Assembly: GCF_033705735.1 (NCBI RefSeq)
Contig: NZ_CP131130.1
Span: 685,001 to 749,000, forward strand
Reading direction: 5' to 3'
Length of the DNA stretch: 64,000 nt
Source: Shinella zoogloeoides
GTDB lineage: Bacteria > Pseudomonadota > Alphaproteobacteria > Rhizobiales > Rhizobiaceae
Below are positions 18,045 through 26,783 of this stretch, one piece after another (positions within the stretch are counted from its first letter, which is position 1; each line of letters starts with the position of its first letter). The notes beneath the pieces were generated by a model that worked only from the letters and a program-made list of their open reading frames with translations, was not told the origin of the DNA and did no database searches. A program made the position numbers and the translations under genes.

Positions 18045-18485
18045 TCTCACTCTCCTGAAGTTGTCATCAGGCAGCCCCGTCTGGTTCCCCCGGTCGCTAC
18101 CCCCGATGACCTATGCATTTACCGGACCCTTTCGGCCAAATTCTGCTCAAATCTTGATCGCTCTGCGGCGGAAGGCCCAAATCCGCGGTTTCGGCGATCA
18201 ATAAATATGACCGGCGGACATATCGCACGACGCGCCGGACGCCGGCTGTCACGCGGGTAACAGCTTGGGATAACAGGCCGAACGGGCAGGATTTTCGCGG
18301 CCCGGCCTTCACGCCGCTTGACCGCGGGCGCGCACGGCGCGATAAAGCAGGCCATGAAAACGGTACTCTGCATTCGCCGGAGCATTATTCGCTAGCGCAC
18401 GCGCTGGCCTGGCCGTTTTCGTCCCCCAAAATCCCCGGATGACAACGACCCGGCCAGCCGGGTGCACGCATTTTGGGAGATTTCC
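18045..18485. other. Intergenic region upstream of cysS
   Basis: 441 bp between the small minus-strand gene and cysS. Short frames here lack ribosome sites and are not supported. It holds a less GC-rich stretch around 18195-18215 (CGATCAATAAATATGACC), where a promoter may lie, and a hairpin just before cysS. No tRNA or repeat was seen. Confidence 0.5.
18425..18477 (+). promoter_or_regulatory. Two-step hairpin in cysS leader
   Basis: CCCAAAAT (18425-18432) pairs with ATTTTGGG (18470-18477) and inside it ACCCGGC (18448-18454) pairs with GCCGGGT (18457-18463). The outer helix takes up the GGG of the cysS ribosome site GGGAG (18475-18479). Confidence 0.4.
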
Positions 18486-19958
18486 ATGGCCGAAAAGCCG
18501 GTCCTGTCGCTATACAACACGCTCACGCGCTCGAAGGAGCCCTTCGCTCCCATCGATCCCGACAACGTGCGCATGTATGTCTGCGGCCCGACGGTCTATG
18601 ACTTCGCCCATATCGGCAATGCGCGGCCGGTCATCGTCTTCGACGTGCTCTACCGCCTGCTGCGCCATGTCTATGGCGAAGCCCACGTCACCTATGCCCG
18701 CAACATCACGGACGTCGATGACAAGATCAATGCCCGGGCGCTGCGCGATTTCGGCGGCGAGATCGAAAGCGGCGCCCTCTCGCTGAACGAGGCGATCCGC
18801 CGGGTGACGGAGAAGACGGCGAACCAGTTCCATTCCGATGTCGCCACGCTCGGTGCCATGCCGCCGACGCACGAGCCGCGCGCCACCGAATTCGTGCAGC
18901 CGCGCGAGGATGGCAAGGCGGACATGATCACCCTGATTCAACGTCTCATCGAACGCGGCCATGCCTATGAAACCAATGGTGAAGTGCTGTTCGACACCGG
19001 ATCGATGGCCGATTACGGCCAGCTTTCGAAGCGCAATCTCGACGAGCAGCAGGCCGGCGCCCGCGTCGCCGTCGACGTGCACAAGAAGAATCCCGGCGAC
19101 TTCGTGCTTTGGAAGCTCTCCTCGCCGGAGGAGCCCGGCTGGGAGAGCCCGTGGGGCCAAGAGGCATGGAAGGCCGCTGGCCTGACAGGGAAACCAAAGG
19201 GCCGCCCCGGCTGGCATATCGAGTGCTCGGCCATGTCGGCGGCCTATCTCGGCGAGGTCTTCGATATCCATGGCGGCGGGCTCGACCTGATCTTCCCGCA
19301 CCACGAGAACGAGATCGCCCAGTCACGCTGCGCCCATGGCACGAAGGTCATGGCGAATGTCTGGATGCACAACGGCTTCGTGCAGGTCGAAGGCCGCAAG
19401 ATGTCGAAATCCGAAGGCAACTTCGTCACGATCTACGAGCTGCTGCACGAGGAAAAGTTTGGCGGCCGCAAATGGCCGGGCGAGGTGCTGCGCCTCGCCA
19501 TGCTGATGACGCATTATCGCGAGCCGATCGACTTCTCCGTCAAGCGGCTGGAGGAGGCCGAGCGCCTGCTCTCAAAATGGCCGGCCGGCGGTAACCCGGC
19601 GGAAGGCCGGGTGGACCAGACGGTGCTCGCCCCGCTCCTCGACGACCTCAACACGGTCGGCGCCGTACAGGCCCTGCATGCGCTGGCCCAATGCGCCAAC
19701 AGCGACCCGCTGATGCTGCCCGTCTTCGCCGCCAGCGCCCGGCTTCTCGGCGTGGAGCCGAAGAAGGCCGAGGTCTCCAAGGCGCTGGAGGAGAGCATCG
19801 ACTCGATCATCCAGCTCCGCCTCGAAATGCTGAAGGCGAAGAACTTCACTGAAGCCGACAGGATTCGCGACGACCTCTCCGCCAAGGGCATCCAGCTGAA
19901 AGACGGCAAGGACCCGGCGACGGGCGAGCGCGTGACGACGTGGGAGGTGAAGCGTTGA
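18486..19958 (+). CDS. cysS: Cysteinyl-tRNA synthetase
   Basis: 490 residues. Class I synthetase charging tRNA-Cys. The HIGH motif is in [19 protein letters not shown], whose Cys is the first zinc ligand; the others are in GWHIECSAM and the FPHHENE block. The KMSKSEGNF loop binds ATP. The C-terminal DALR-like region ends with [20 protein letters not shown], typical of CysS. ATG 18486 gives the usual family N-terminus and follows GGGAG; an upstream in-frame ATG at 18462 lies inside the leader hairpin. Confidence 0.97.
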   Translation: MAEKPVLSLYNTLTRSKEPFAPIDPDNVRMYVCGPTVYDFAHIGNARPVIVFDVLYRLLRHVYGEAHVTYARNITDVDDKINARALRDFGGEIESGALSLNEAIRRVTEKTANQFHSDVATLGAMPPTHEPRATEFVQPREDGKADMITLIQRLIERGHAYETNGEVLFDTGSMADYGQLSKRNLDEQQAGARVAVDVHKKNPGDFVLWKLSSPEEPGWESPWGQEAWKAAGLTGKPKGRPGWHIECSAMSAAYLGEVFDIHGGGLDLIFPHHENEIAQSRCAHGTKVMANVWMHNGFVQVEGRKMSKSEGNFVTIYELLHEEKFGGRKWPGEVLRLAMLMTHYREPIDFSVKRLEEAERLLSKWPAGGNPAEGRVDQTVLAPLLDDLNTVGAVQALHALAQCANSDPLMLPVFAASARLLGVEPKKAEVSKALEESIDSIIQLRLEMLKAKNFTEADRIRDDLSAKGIQLKDGKDPATGERVTTWEVKR

Positions 19959-19966
19959 GACAAGCC

Positions 19967-20131
19967 ACCCCCCTCTGTCACTTCGTGACATCTCCCCCAC
20001 AAGGGGGGAGATCGGGGACTCGTGGCTTCCGCTTCGAAAATCAATTACTGGTTGAGTTCGCGATGAGCGATTATGCTGGCACCCAATCTCCCCCCTTGTG
20101 GGGGAGATGTCACGAAGTGACAGAGGGGGGT
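19967..20131. repeat. Palindromic repeat pair, family A
   Basis: Two inverted copies (19967-20012 and 20086-20131) flank 73 bp; both have the GTCAC/GTGAC hairpin variant, and the pair has matching ends (ACCCCCCTCTGTCAC and its complement). The right copy ends 3 bp before the DUF559 start codon. Confidence 0.9.
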
Positions 20132-20134
20132 GCC

Positions 20135-20518
20135 ATGCCGCACGGGAAGGTTTCGAGGCTCAATCGCCTTCGCGCGCGCCGGATGCGCAAGATCCTGACG
20201 GATGCCGAGCTCGCCCTCTGGAACGAACTGCGTGCCCATCGTCTCATGGGGCTGAGTTTTCGGCGCCAGATGCCGGTAGCCGGATACATCGTCGATTTCG
20301 CCTGCCCAGCCCATCGCATCGTTGTCGAGCTCGATGGATCGCAGCACGCGACGGACACGTCACTGCGATATGATGCCGACCGGACACGGCGTCTCGAAGC
20401 GGATGGCTGGACAGTTTTGCGGTTCTGGAATGACGACGTGCTGAAGGATATGGACAATGTTTGCCGCCATATCCTTGCCGTCGTCGAAGAGCGCCGGAAC
20501 AGGGAGCCCGCGCCATGA
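20135..20518 (+). CDS. DUF559 (Vsr-like endonuclease fold) protein
   Basis: 127 residues. Blocks of the DUF559 family: ARRMRKILTDAELALWNELR, GLSFRRQMPVAGYIVDFACP, RIVVELDGSQH and WTVLRFWNDDVLKD. The Asp of YIVDFACP and the Glu-x-Asp of VVELDGSQH correspond to the metal-binding residues of very-short-patch-repair-like nucleases, so nuclease chemistry is plausible but unproven. The ATG sits 3 bp after a palindromic repeat and has no clear ribosome site. Its stop overlaps the first GFA gene (ATGA), tying it to that operon. Confidence 0.85.
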   Translation: MPHGKVSRLNRLRARRMRKILTDAELALWNELRAHRLMGLSFRRQMPVAGYIVDFACPAHRIVVELDGSQHATDTSLRYDADRTRRLEADGWTVLRFWNDDVLKDMDNVCRHILAVVEERRNREPAP

Positions 20519-20997
20519 CCACCCCCTTCTACACCGGCGGATGCCAGTGCGGCGCCGTGCGCTTTCATGTCGAGGGCGCGCTGGGCGATGCGTCGGTCTG
20601 TCATTGCCGGATGTGCCAGAAGGCGAGCGGGAACTTTTATCTGCCGCTGGTTTCGGTCAGCGGCGCGAAGCTGACATGGACGCGCGGCGAGCCGAAGCGC
20701 TTCCGCTCCTCCAACCACGGCTATCGCGGCTTCTGCGCGGAATGCGGTACGCCGTTGACCTATGAGGCGCCGGACGGCGTGGCGCTGACCATCGCCGCTT
20801 TCGACGACCCAGCCGAGATCGCCCCGCGCATCCAGTGGGGCATCGAGGCAAAGCTGCCCTATGTCGACACGATCCGCGACCTGCCGGGCGAGGATACGAT
20901 GGCCGACCAGGGGGCCGCCGCCTTCCTCGCCGACCTCGTCTCCTACCAGCATCCCGACCACGATACCGACGAATGGCCGCCGGAGCGCGCGCCATGA
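20515..20997 (+). CDS. GFA-family zinc protein, copy 1
   Basis: 160 residues. The cysteine pattern of the GFA/CENP-V fold is complete: GGCQCGAVR, VCHCRMCQKASG and FCAECGTPL, ligating structural and putative catalytic zinc. Named for glutathione-dependent formaldehyde-activating enzyme; most members have no proven substrate. C-terminal block QHPDHDTDEWPP is shared with copies 2 and 3. Overlaps DUF559 and copy 2 by ATGA at both ends. Confidence 0.9.
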   Translation: MTTPFYTGGCQCGAVRFHVEGALGDASVCHCRMCQKASGNFYLPLVSVSGAKLTWTRGEPKRFRSSNHGYRGFCAECGTPLTYEAPDGVALTIAAFDDPAEIAPRIQWGIEAKLPYVDTIRDLPGEDTMADQGAAAFLADLVSYQHPDHDTDEWPPERAP

Positions 20998-21491
20998 GCA
21001 TCTCGCGCATCTATACCGGCGGCTGCCAGTGCGGCGCGGTGCGCTACCGCGTCGAGGGCACGCTCGGCGATCCGCATCTGTGTCATTGCCGCATGTGCCA
21101 GAAGGCGGCGGGCAACTATTTCCTGCCGCTCGCCAATGCCCCGCGCGAGCGCTTTTCCATCACCCGCGGCGAGCCGGGCTGGTTCCGGTCGTCGGAAATC
21201 GTGCGCCGCGGCTTCTGCCGGGATTGCGGCACGCCGCTCTTCTATGACGGCCTCGCCTCGGCCCATATCAACGTGACGCTGGGTTCGCTCGACGATCCGG
21301 ACGACGTGCGCCCCATCGCCCAATCCGGCGTCGAATCGCGCGTCGTCTGGTTTCCGCAACTGGCCAGATTGCCGGAGCACGAAAGCAACGAGGGGGAGGG
21401 CGGCGAGGCGCGGCATGTGGCGATCCGCGATTCGAACCGCCAGCATCCCGACTACGACACCGACCACTGGCCGCCGGAGGATGCCCCATGA
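20994..21491 (+). CDS. GFA-family zinc protein, copy 2
   Basis: 165 residues. Same zinc pattern: GGCQCGAVRYRV, LCHCRMCQKAAG, FCRDCGTPLF. Differs from copy 1 by an insert (LPEHESNEGEGGEARHVAIR) before the QHPDYDTDHWPPE end. The DNA-level similarity at the Cys blocks and the shared C-terminal motif point to tandem duplication. Coupled by ATGA overlaps to copy 1 and to the following 39-codon gene. Confidence 0.9.
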   Translation: MSISRIYTGGCQCGAVRYRVEGTLGDPHLCHCRMCQKAAGNYFLPLANAPRERFSITRGEPGWFRSSEIVRRGFCRDCGTPLFYDGLASAHINVTLGSLDDPDDVRPIAQSGVESRVVWFPQLARLPEHESNEGEGGEARHVAIRDSNRQHPDYDTDHWPPEDAP

Positions 21492-21607
21492 GCGATCCCA
21501 GGCCCGAGCTCGGCTTTCCCCGCAAGTGGCTCTATCTCATCGCCGGAAAGCTGATCCTCATCACGGCCGTCGTGATCGCCGTCGTCGTCTATTCCTCTTA
21601 TCGCTGA
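21488..21607 (+). CDS. 39-residue single-span membrane protein
   Basis: Reads MSDPRPELGFPRKWLYLIAG, then a hydrophobic stretch of Leu, Ile, Val and Ala, ending VYSSYR. A basic patch (PRKW) before about 21 hydrophobic residues predicts one membrane helix with the N-terminus inside. Starts within the previous stop (ATGA), and the next gene's ribosome site AAGGAG overlaps its own stop, so it is placed exactly as a translated cistron would be. No family recognised. Confidence 0.65.
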   Translation: MSDPRPELGFPRKWLYLIAGKLILITAVVIAVVVYSSYR

Positions 21608-21618
21608 AGGAGCCTGCC

Positions 21619-23057
<1,439 letters not shown>

Positions 23058-23063
23058 GAGCTT

Positions 23064-23200
23064 GCCCCTCACCCTAACCCTCTCCCCGCAGGCGGGGAGA
23101 GGGGACACGCCCCACCAACAGTGAAGGTTTGGGGAAAACGGCGCGGCATAGTCCTTCTCCCCGCTTGCGGGGAGAAGGTGGCGGCAGCCGGATGAGGGGC
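23064..23200. repeat. Composite palindromic repeat, family B
   Basis: 137 bp element with inverted ends (GCCCCTCA... and ...TGAGGGGC). Inside are two CTCCCCGC/GCGGGGAG hairpins (23079-23104 and 23155-23178 regions) about 50 bp apart. Lies between pip and cimA; near-identical layout at 60879-61018 and, split by an IS, at 36934-38230. Confidence 0.9.
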
Positions 23201-23239
23201 AGATTTGAAGTACCAGGACCGTTCCCAGGGAGGGAACCG

Positions 23240-24853
23240 ATGAAAGACCGTATCTACCTTTTCGACACCACGCTTCGCGACGGCCAGCAGACGCCCGGCA
23301 TCGACTTTTCCGTCGAGGACAAGATCGCTATTGCCGGCATGCTGGACGAGTTCGGCCTGGACTATGTCGAGGGCGGTTATCCGGGCGCCAACCCGACCGA
23401 TACGGCCTTCTTCGCGAAGAAACGCACCGGCCGCGCCAAGTTCGTCGCTTTCGGCATGACGAAGCGCGCCGGCGTGTCCGCCTCCAACGATCCCGGCCTT
23501 GCCGCGCTCCTCGATTCGCGGAGCGACGCGATCTGTCTCGTCGCCAAGAGCTGGGACTATCATGTGCGCGTCGCGCTCGGCTGCACCAATGAGGAGAACC
23601 TCGAGAGCATCGCCGAATCCGTGAAGGCGGTCGTCGCCTCCGGCCGCGAATCCATGATCGACTGCGAGCATTTCTTCGACGGCTACAAGGCGAATCCCGA
23701 ATACGCATTGGCCTGCGCGAAGACCGCCTTCGCCTCCGGTGCGCGCTGGGTCGTGCTCTGCGACACCAATGGCGGCACGCAGCCCTCCGAAGTGCAGACC
23801 ATCGTGAAGGCGGTGATCGCCGCCGGCGTGCCGGGCGAAAACCTCGGCATCCACGCCCATAACGATACGGGGCAGGCCGTCGCCAATTCGCTGGCCGCCG
23901 TCGAGGCGGGCGTGCGGCAGGTGCAGGGCACGCTCAACGGCATCGGCGAGCGCTGCGGCAATGCCAATCTCGTGACGCTCGTGCCGACGCTCGCGCTGAA
24001 GGAAGCCTATAGCGGGCGCTTCGAGATCGGCATCGACACGGAGGAGCTGACCGGCCTCACCAAGCTCGCCCATACCTTCGACGAGCTGCTGAACCGCTCG
24101 CCCGATCACCAGGCGCCCTATGTCGGCGCCTCCGCCTTCGCCACCAAGGCCGGCATCCATGCCTCCGCGCTCCTCAAGGACCCGCGCACCTACGAGCATG
24201 TCACGCCGGAAAGCGTCGGCAACCTGCGCAAGGTCATGGTGTCGGACCAGGGCGGCAAGGCGAACTTCATCAACGCCCTGAAGCTGCGCGGCATTTCGGT
24301 CGCCAAGGACGATCCGAAGCTCGACCGGCTCATCCAGATCGTCAAGGAGCGCGAGGCGACGGGCTATGCCTATGAGGGCGCGGATGCGAGCTTCGCGCTG
24401 CTCGCCTACCGCACGCTCGGCACGGTGCCGGATTTCTTCCATGTCGAGAGCTTTCGCGTGATGGTCGAACGGCGCTATGACGCCAACGGCCAGCTCAAGA
24501 CCGTGTCGGAAGCGGTGGTGCGGGTGATCGTCGACGGCGAGACCATGATGTCCGTCGCCGAGGGCCACGGCCCGGTCAACGCGCTCGACCTTGCGCTGCG
24601 CAAGGACCTCGGCAAGTACCAGGGCGAGATCGCCGACCTGGAGCTGGCGGATTACAAGGTCCGTATCCTCAACGGCGGTACCGGGGCCATCACCCGCGTC
24701 CTGATCGAATCGACCGACGCTTCCGGCGCCCGCTGGTGGACGGTCGGCGTCTCCGACAACATCATCGATGCCTCCTTCCAGGCGCTGATGGATTCCATCG
24801 TCTACAAGCTGCTGAAGAACCGCGGCGAAGCGGGGCGCGTGGCGGCGGAGTAG
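23240..24853 (+). CDS. cimA: (R)-Citramalate synthase
   Basis: 537 residues. DRE-TIM metallolyase: FDTTLRDGQQTPGIDFSVEDK, the metal-binding HAHNDTGQAVANSLAAVEAG and NGIGERCGNANL are visible, followed by a C-terminal LeuA-type regulatory domain from about residue 400. The PGIDFSVEDK start and overall length match CimA rather than 2-isopropylmalate or homocitrate synthase. Condenses pyruvate and acetyl-CoA, giving isoleucine without threonine deaminase. Start ATG follows AGGGA. Confidence 0.92.
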   Translation: MKDRIYLFDTTLRDGQQTPGIDFSVEDKIAIAGMLDEFGLDYVEGGYPGANPTDTAFFAKKRTGRAKFVAFGMTKRAGVSASNDPGLAALLDSRSDAICLVAKSWDYHVRVALGCTNEENLESIAESVKAVVASGRESMIDCEHFFDGYKANPEYALACAKTAFASGARWVVLCDTNGGTQPSEVQTIVKAVIAAGVPGENLGIHAHNDTGQAVANSLAAVEAGVRQVQGTLNGIGERCGNANLVTLVPTLALKEAYSGRFEIGIDTEELTGLTKLAHTFDELLNRSPDHQAPYVGASAFATKAGIHASALLKDPRTYEHVTPESVGNLRKVMVSDQGGKANFINALKLRGISVAKDDPKLDRLIQIVKEREATGYAYEGADASFALLAYRTLGTVPDFFHVESFRVMVERRYDANGQLKTVSEAVVRVIVDGETMMSVAEGHGPVNALDLALRKDLGKYQGEIADLELADYKVRILNGGTGAITRVLIESTDASGARWWTVGVSDNIIDASFQALMDSIVYKLLKNRGEAGRVAAE

Positions 24854-24861
24854 TCTTTCCA

Positions 24862-24896
24862 GCGCATGGCGCCTGCGAAGGCAGGCCGCCATGCGC
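24862..24896 (+). terminator. Strong hairpin after cimA
   Basis: GCGCATGGCG pairs with CGCCATGCGC and inside it CCTGC with GCAGG, about 15 pairs with a GAAG loop. No U tract follows, so termination would need Rho or the hairpin acts as a 3' end stabiliser. Confidence 0.5.
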
Positions 24897-25003
24897 GCGA
24901 GCTTCAGCGCCGCTCATCGTCCCTTCACCGGAATGAATTGGTACATTCGCCGGCATTGGAGTAGGACGTCGGGAAATCCGAAAAATCGACGGGAAACGAC
25001 ACC

Positions 25004-25948
25004 ATGGCCGACGCAAACTCCTCCAGCGGCCCCCAGACGGGCGATTCGCCGCGCGGTTTTGCCTTTGCGCTGATAGCCTATGTGCTGTGGGGCTTCCTGC
25101 CCTTCTTCATGAAGGCCGTGTCCCATATCCCCGCGCCCGAAGTGGTGGCGCACCGCATCGTCTGGTCTGTGCCGCTCGCCGGCCTCGTTCTGGTCTGGCT
25201 CGGCCGCACGGCCGATATCAAGGCGGCGCTGCGCTCGCCGCGCATGCTCGCCATGGCAACGCTGACGGCGGTGCTGATCACCATCAACTGGGGCATCTAT
25301 GTCTGGGCGATCAGCGTCGGCCGCACCATCGAGACGGCGCTCGGCTACTATATCAACCCGCTCTTTTCGATCTTCCTCGGCGCGGTGCTTCTGAAGGAAA
25401 AGCCGAGCCCGGCGCAGATGGTGGCGATCGGCCTTGCCGCTTGCGCGGTGGCTATCCTCGCCTTCGATGCCGGCGGGCTGCCCTGGGTGTCGCTCGGCCT
25501 CTGCTTCTCCTGGGGCTTCTACGCCTTCTTCCGCAAGACCCTGCCGATCGGCCCGAATCAGGGCTTCTTCCTCGAAGTGCTGCTGCTCAGCGTGCCGGCG
25601 CTCGCCTATGTGATCTGGCTGGAAGCGAGCGGCGGGGGCCATTTCGGCGATACCGGCATGGCCGACGTCCTCTGGCTGCTCGCCTGCGGCATCGTCACGG
25701 CGATCCCGCTGATGATCTATGCCAACGGCGCGAAGCTCCTGCGCCTGTCGACCATCGGCATCATGCAGTACATCGCCCCGACGATGATCTTCCTCATCGC
25801 CGTCTTCGCCTTCGGCGAGCCCTTCGGCACCACCAAGCTCATCGCCTTCGGCTTCATCTGGGCCGCGCTCTTCATCTATTCCGGCGCGATGCTGCGCGGC
25901 GCCCGCGCGAAACGCCTCGCGGCGACGGAATTGAAGCCGGCGGAATGA
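25004..25948 (+). CDS. rarD: EamA-family permease RarD
   Basis: 314 residues, ten predicted helices in two EamA repeats. The RarD-specific blocks ALIAYVLWGFLPFFMKAVSHIPAPEVVAHRIVWS, NWGIYVWAISVGRTIETALGYYINPL and IGIMQYIAPTMIFLIAVF are present. Drug/metabolite transporter superfamily; the natural substrate of RarD is not established. The start is preceded by a weak ribosome site. Ends at a bidirectional terminator shared with the LOG gene. Confidence 0.92.
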   Translation: MADANSSSGPQTGDSPRGFAFALIAYVLWGFLPFFMKAVSHIPAPEVVAHRIVWSVPLAGLVLVWLGRTADIKAALRSPRMLAMATLTAVLITINWGIYVWAISVGRTIETALGYYINPLFSIFLGAVLLKEKPSPAQMVAIGLAACAVAILAFDAGGLPWVSLGLCFSWGFYAFFRKTLPIGPNQGFFLEVLLLSVPALAYVIWLEASGGGHFGDTGMADVLWLLACGIVTAIPLMIYANGAKLLRLSTIGIMQYIAPTMIFLIAVFAFGEPFGTTKLIAFGFIWAALFIYSGAMLRGARAKRLAATELKPAE

Positions 25949-25951
25949 ACG

Positions 25952-25983
25952 AAAAAAGCCGGAGGTGAGACCTCCGGCTTTTT
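25952..25983. terminator. Bidirectional rho-independent terminator
   Basis: GCCGGAGGT (25958-25966), loop GAG, ACCTCCGGC (25970-25978), flanked by AAAAAA on the left and TTTTT on the right, so it works for rarD (+) and for the LOG gene (-). Confidence 0.93.
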
Positions 25984-26002
25984 GTTTCCGTCGCTCCCGG
26001 CG

Positions 26003-26623
26003 TCAGAGCTTTGCGATGATCTCGGCTTCGCCCTCGCGGTCGATCTGGCCGGCCCAGTGCTCGACAAGGGCGGAGACGATTTCTTCCGGGTCGTCGATGA
26101 CGAGCGGCTGGACGAGATGGGCGGTGTGGATGAAGCCCTCGTCGGCCATGTGGCGGATGAGCTTCAGCATCGGGTCCCAGAAGCCGCCGATATTGGCGAA
26201 GACCATCGGCTTCCTGTGCCGGCCGAGCTGCGCCCAGGTCATCACCTCGACGATCTCCTCCAGCGTGCCGATGCCGCCCGGCAGGGCGACGAAGGCGTCG
26301 GCGCGGTCGAACATCTTGTGCTTGCGCTCGTGCATGTCGGGCGTGACGATCAGTTCGCTGAGCTGGCCCAGCGAATGGCGCGTGGCCTCCATATCCACGA
26401 GGAATTGCGGTATGATGCCGGTGACGCGCCCGCCATGCGAGAGTACGCCGCTGGCGACGGCTCCCATGATGCCCTTGGTCCCGCCGCCATAGACGAGCTG
26501 GAGGTGGTTTTCCGCCATCGCCTTGCCCAGCAGCCTTCCGGCGGTGACATAGGCAGAATCACGGCCCGGCTGGGAGCCGCAGTAAACGCAGACGGATCGA
26601 ATCGGCATGTTTTGCTCACTCAT
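26003..26623 (-). CDS. LOG-family protein (TIGR00730)
   Basis: 206 residues, Rossmann-like fold. Starts with VCVYCGSQPG, has LVYGGGTKGIMGA, the Arg of HERKHKMF and the signature PGGIGTLEEIVEV. Members hydrolyse nucleoside 5'-monophosphates to free base and ribose 5-phosphate; plant and some bacterial members release cytokinins, but in most bacteria the role is purine salvage or unknown. ATG 26623 has GGGG upstream; the ATG at 26608 is an alternative. Confidence 0.9.
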   Translation of the reverse strand: MSEQNMPIRSVCVYCGSQPGRDSAYVTAGRLLGKAMAENHLQLVYGGGTKGIMGAVASGVLSHGGRVTGIIPQFLVDMEATRHSLGQLSELIVTPDMHERKHKMFDRADAFVALPGGIGTLEEIVEVMTWAQLGRHRKPMVFANIGGFWDPMLKLIRHMADEGFIHTAHLVQPLVIDDPEEIVSALVEHWAGQIDREGEAEIIAKL

Positions 26624-26783
26624 GCCCCGATTCAGACACCCGCCCGGCGGCCCGTCAAGGATATTGACCGAAAAAGCGTGGGGGCAAGGCCGCCAAAGCC
26701 CCCGAAACCTTGTGCAAGGCACTGGGAACCGATAGCAATTTCGGCAGGGGACGCCCCGGGAAACCGGGACAGAGAGAGAGTTG

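Noticed and set aside
18045..18385. Small ORFs in the gap before cysS
   Set aside because: No ribosome site, overlapping each other on both strands, with no recognisable motif.
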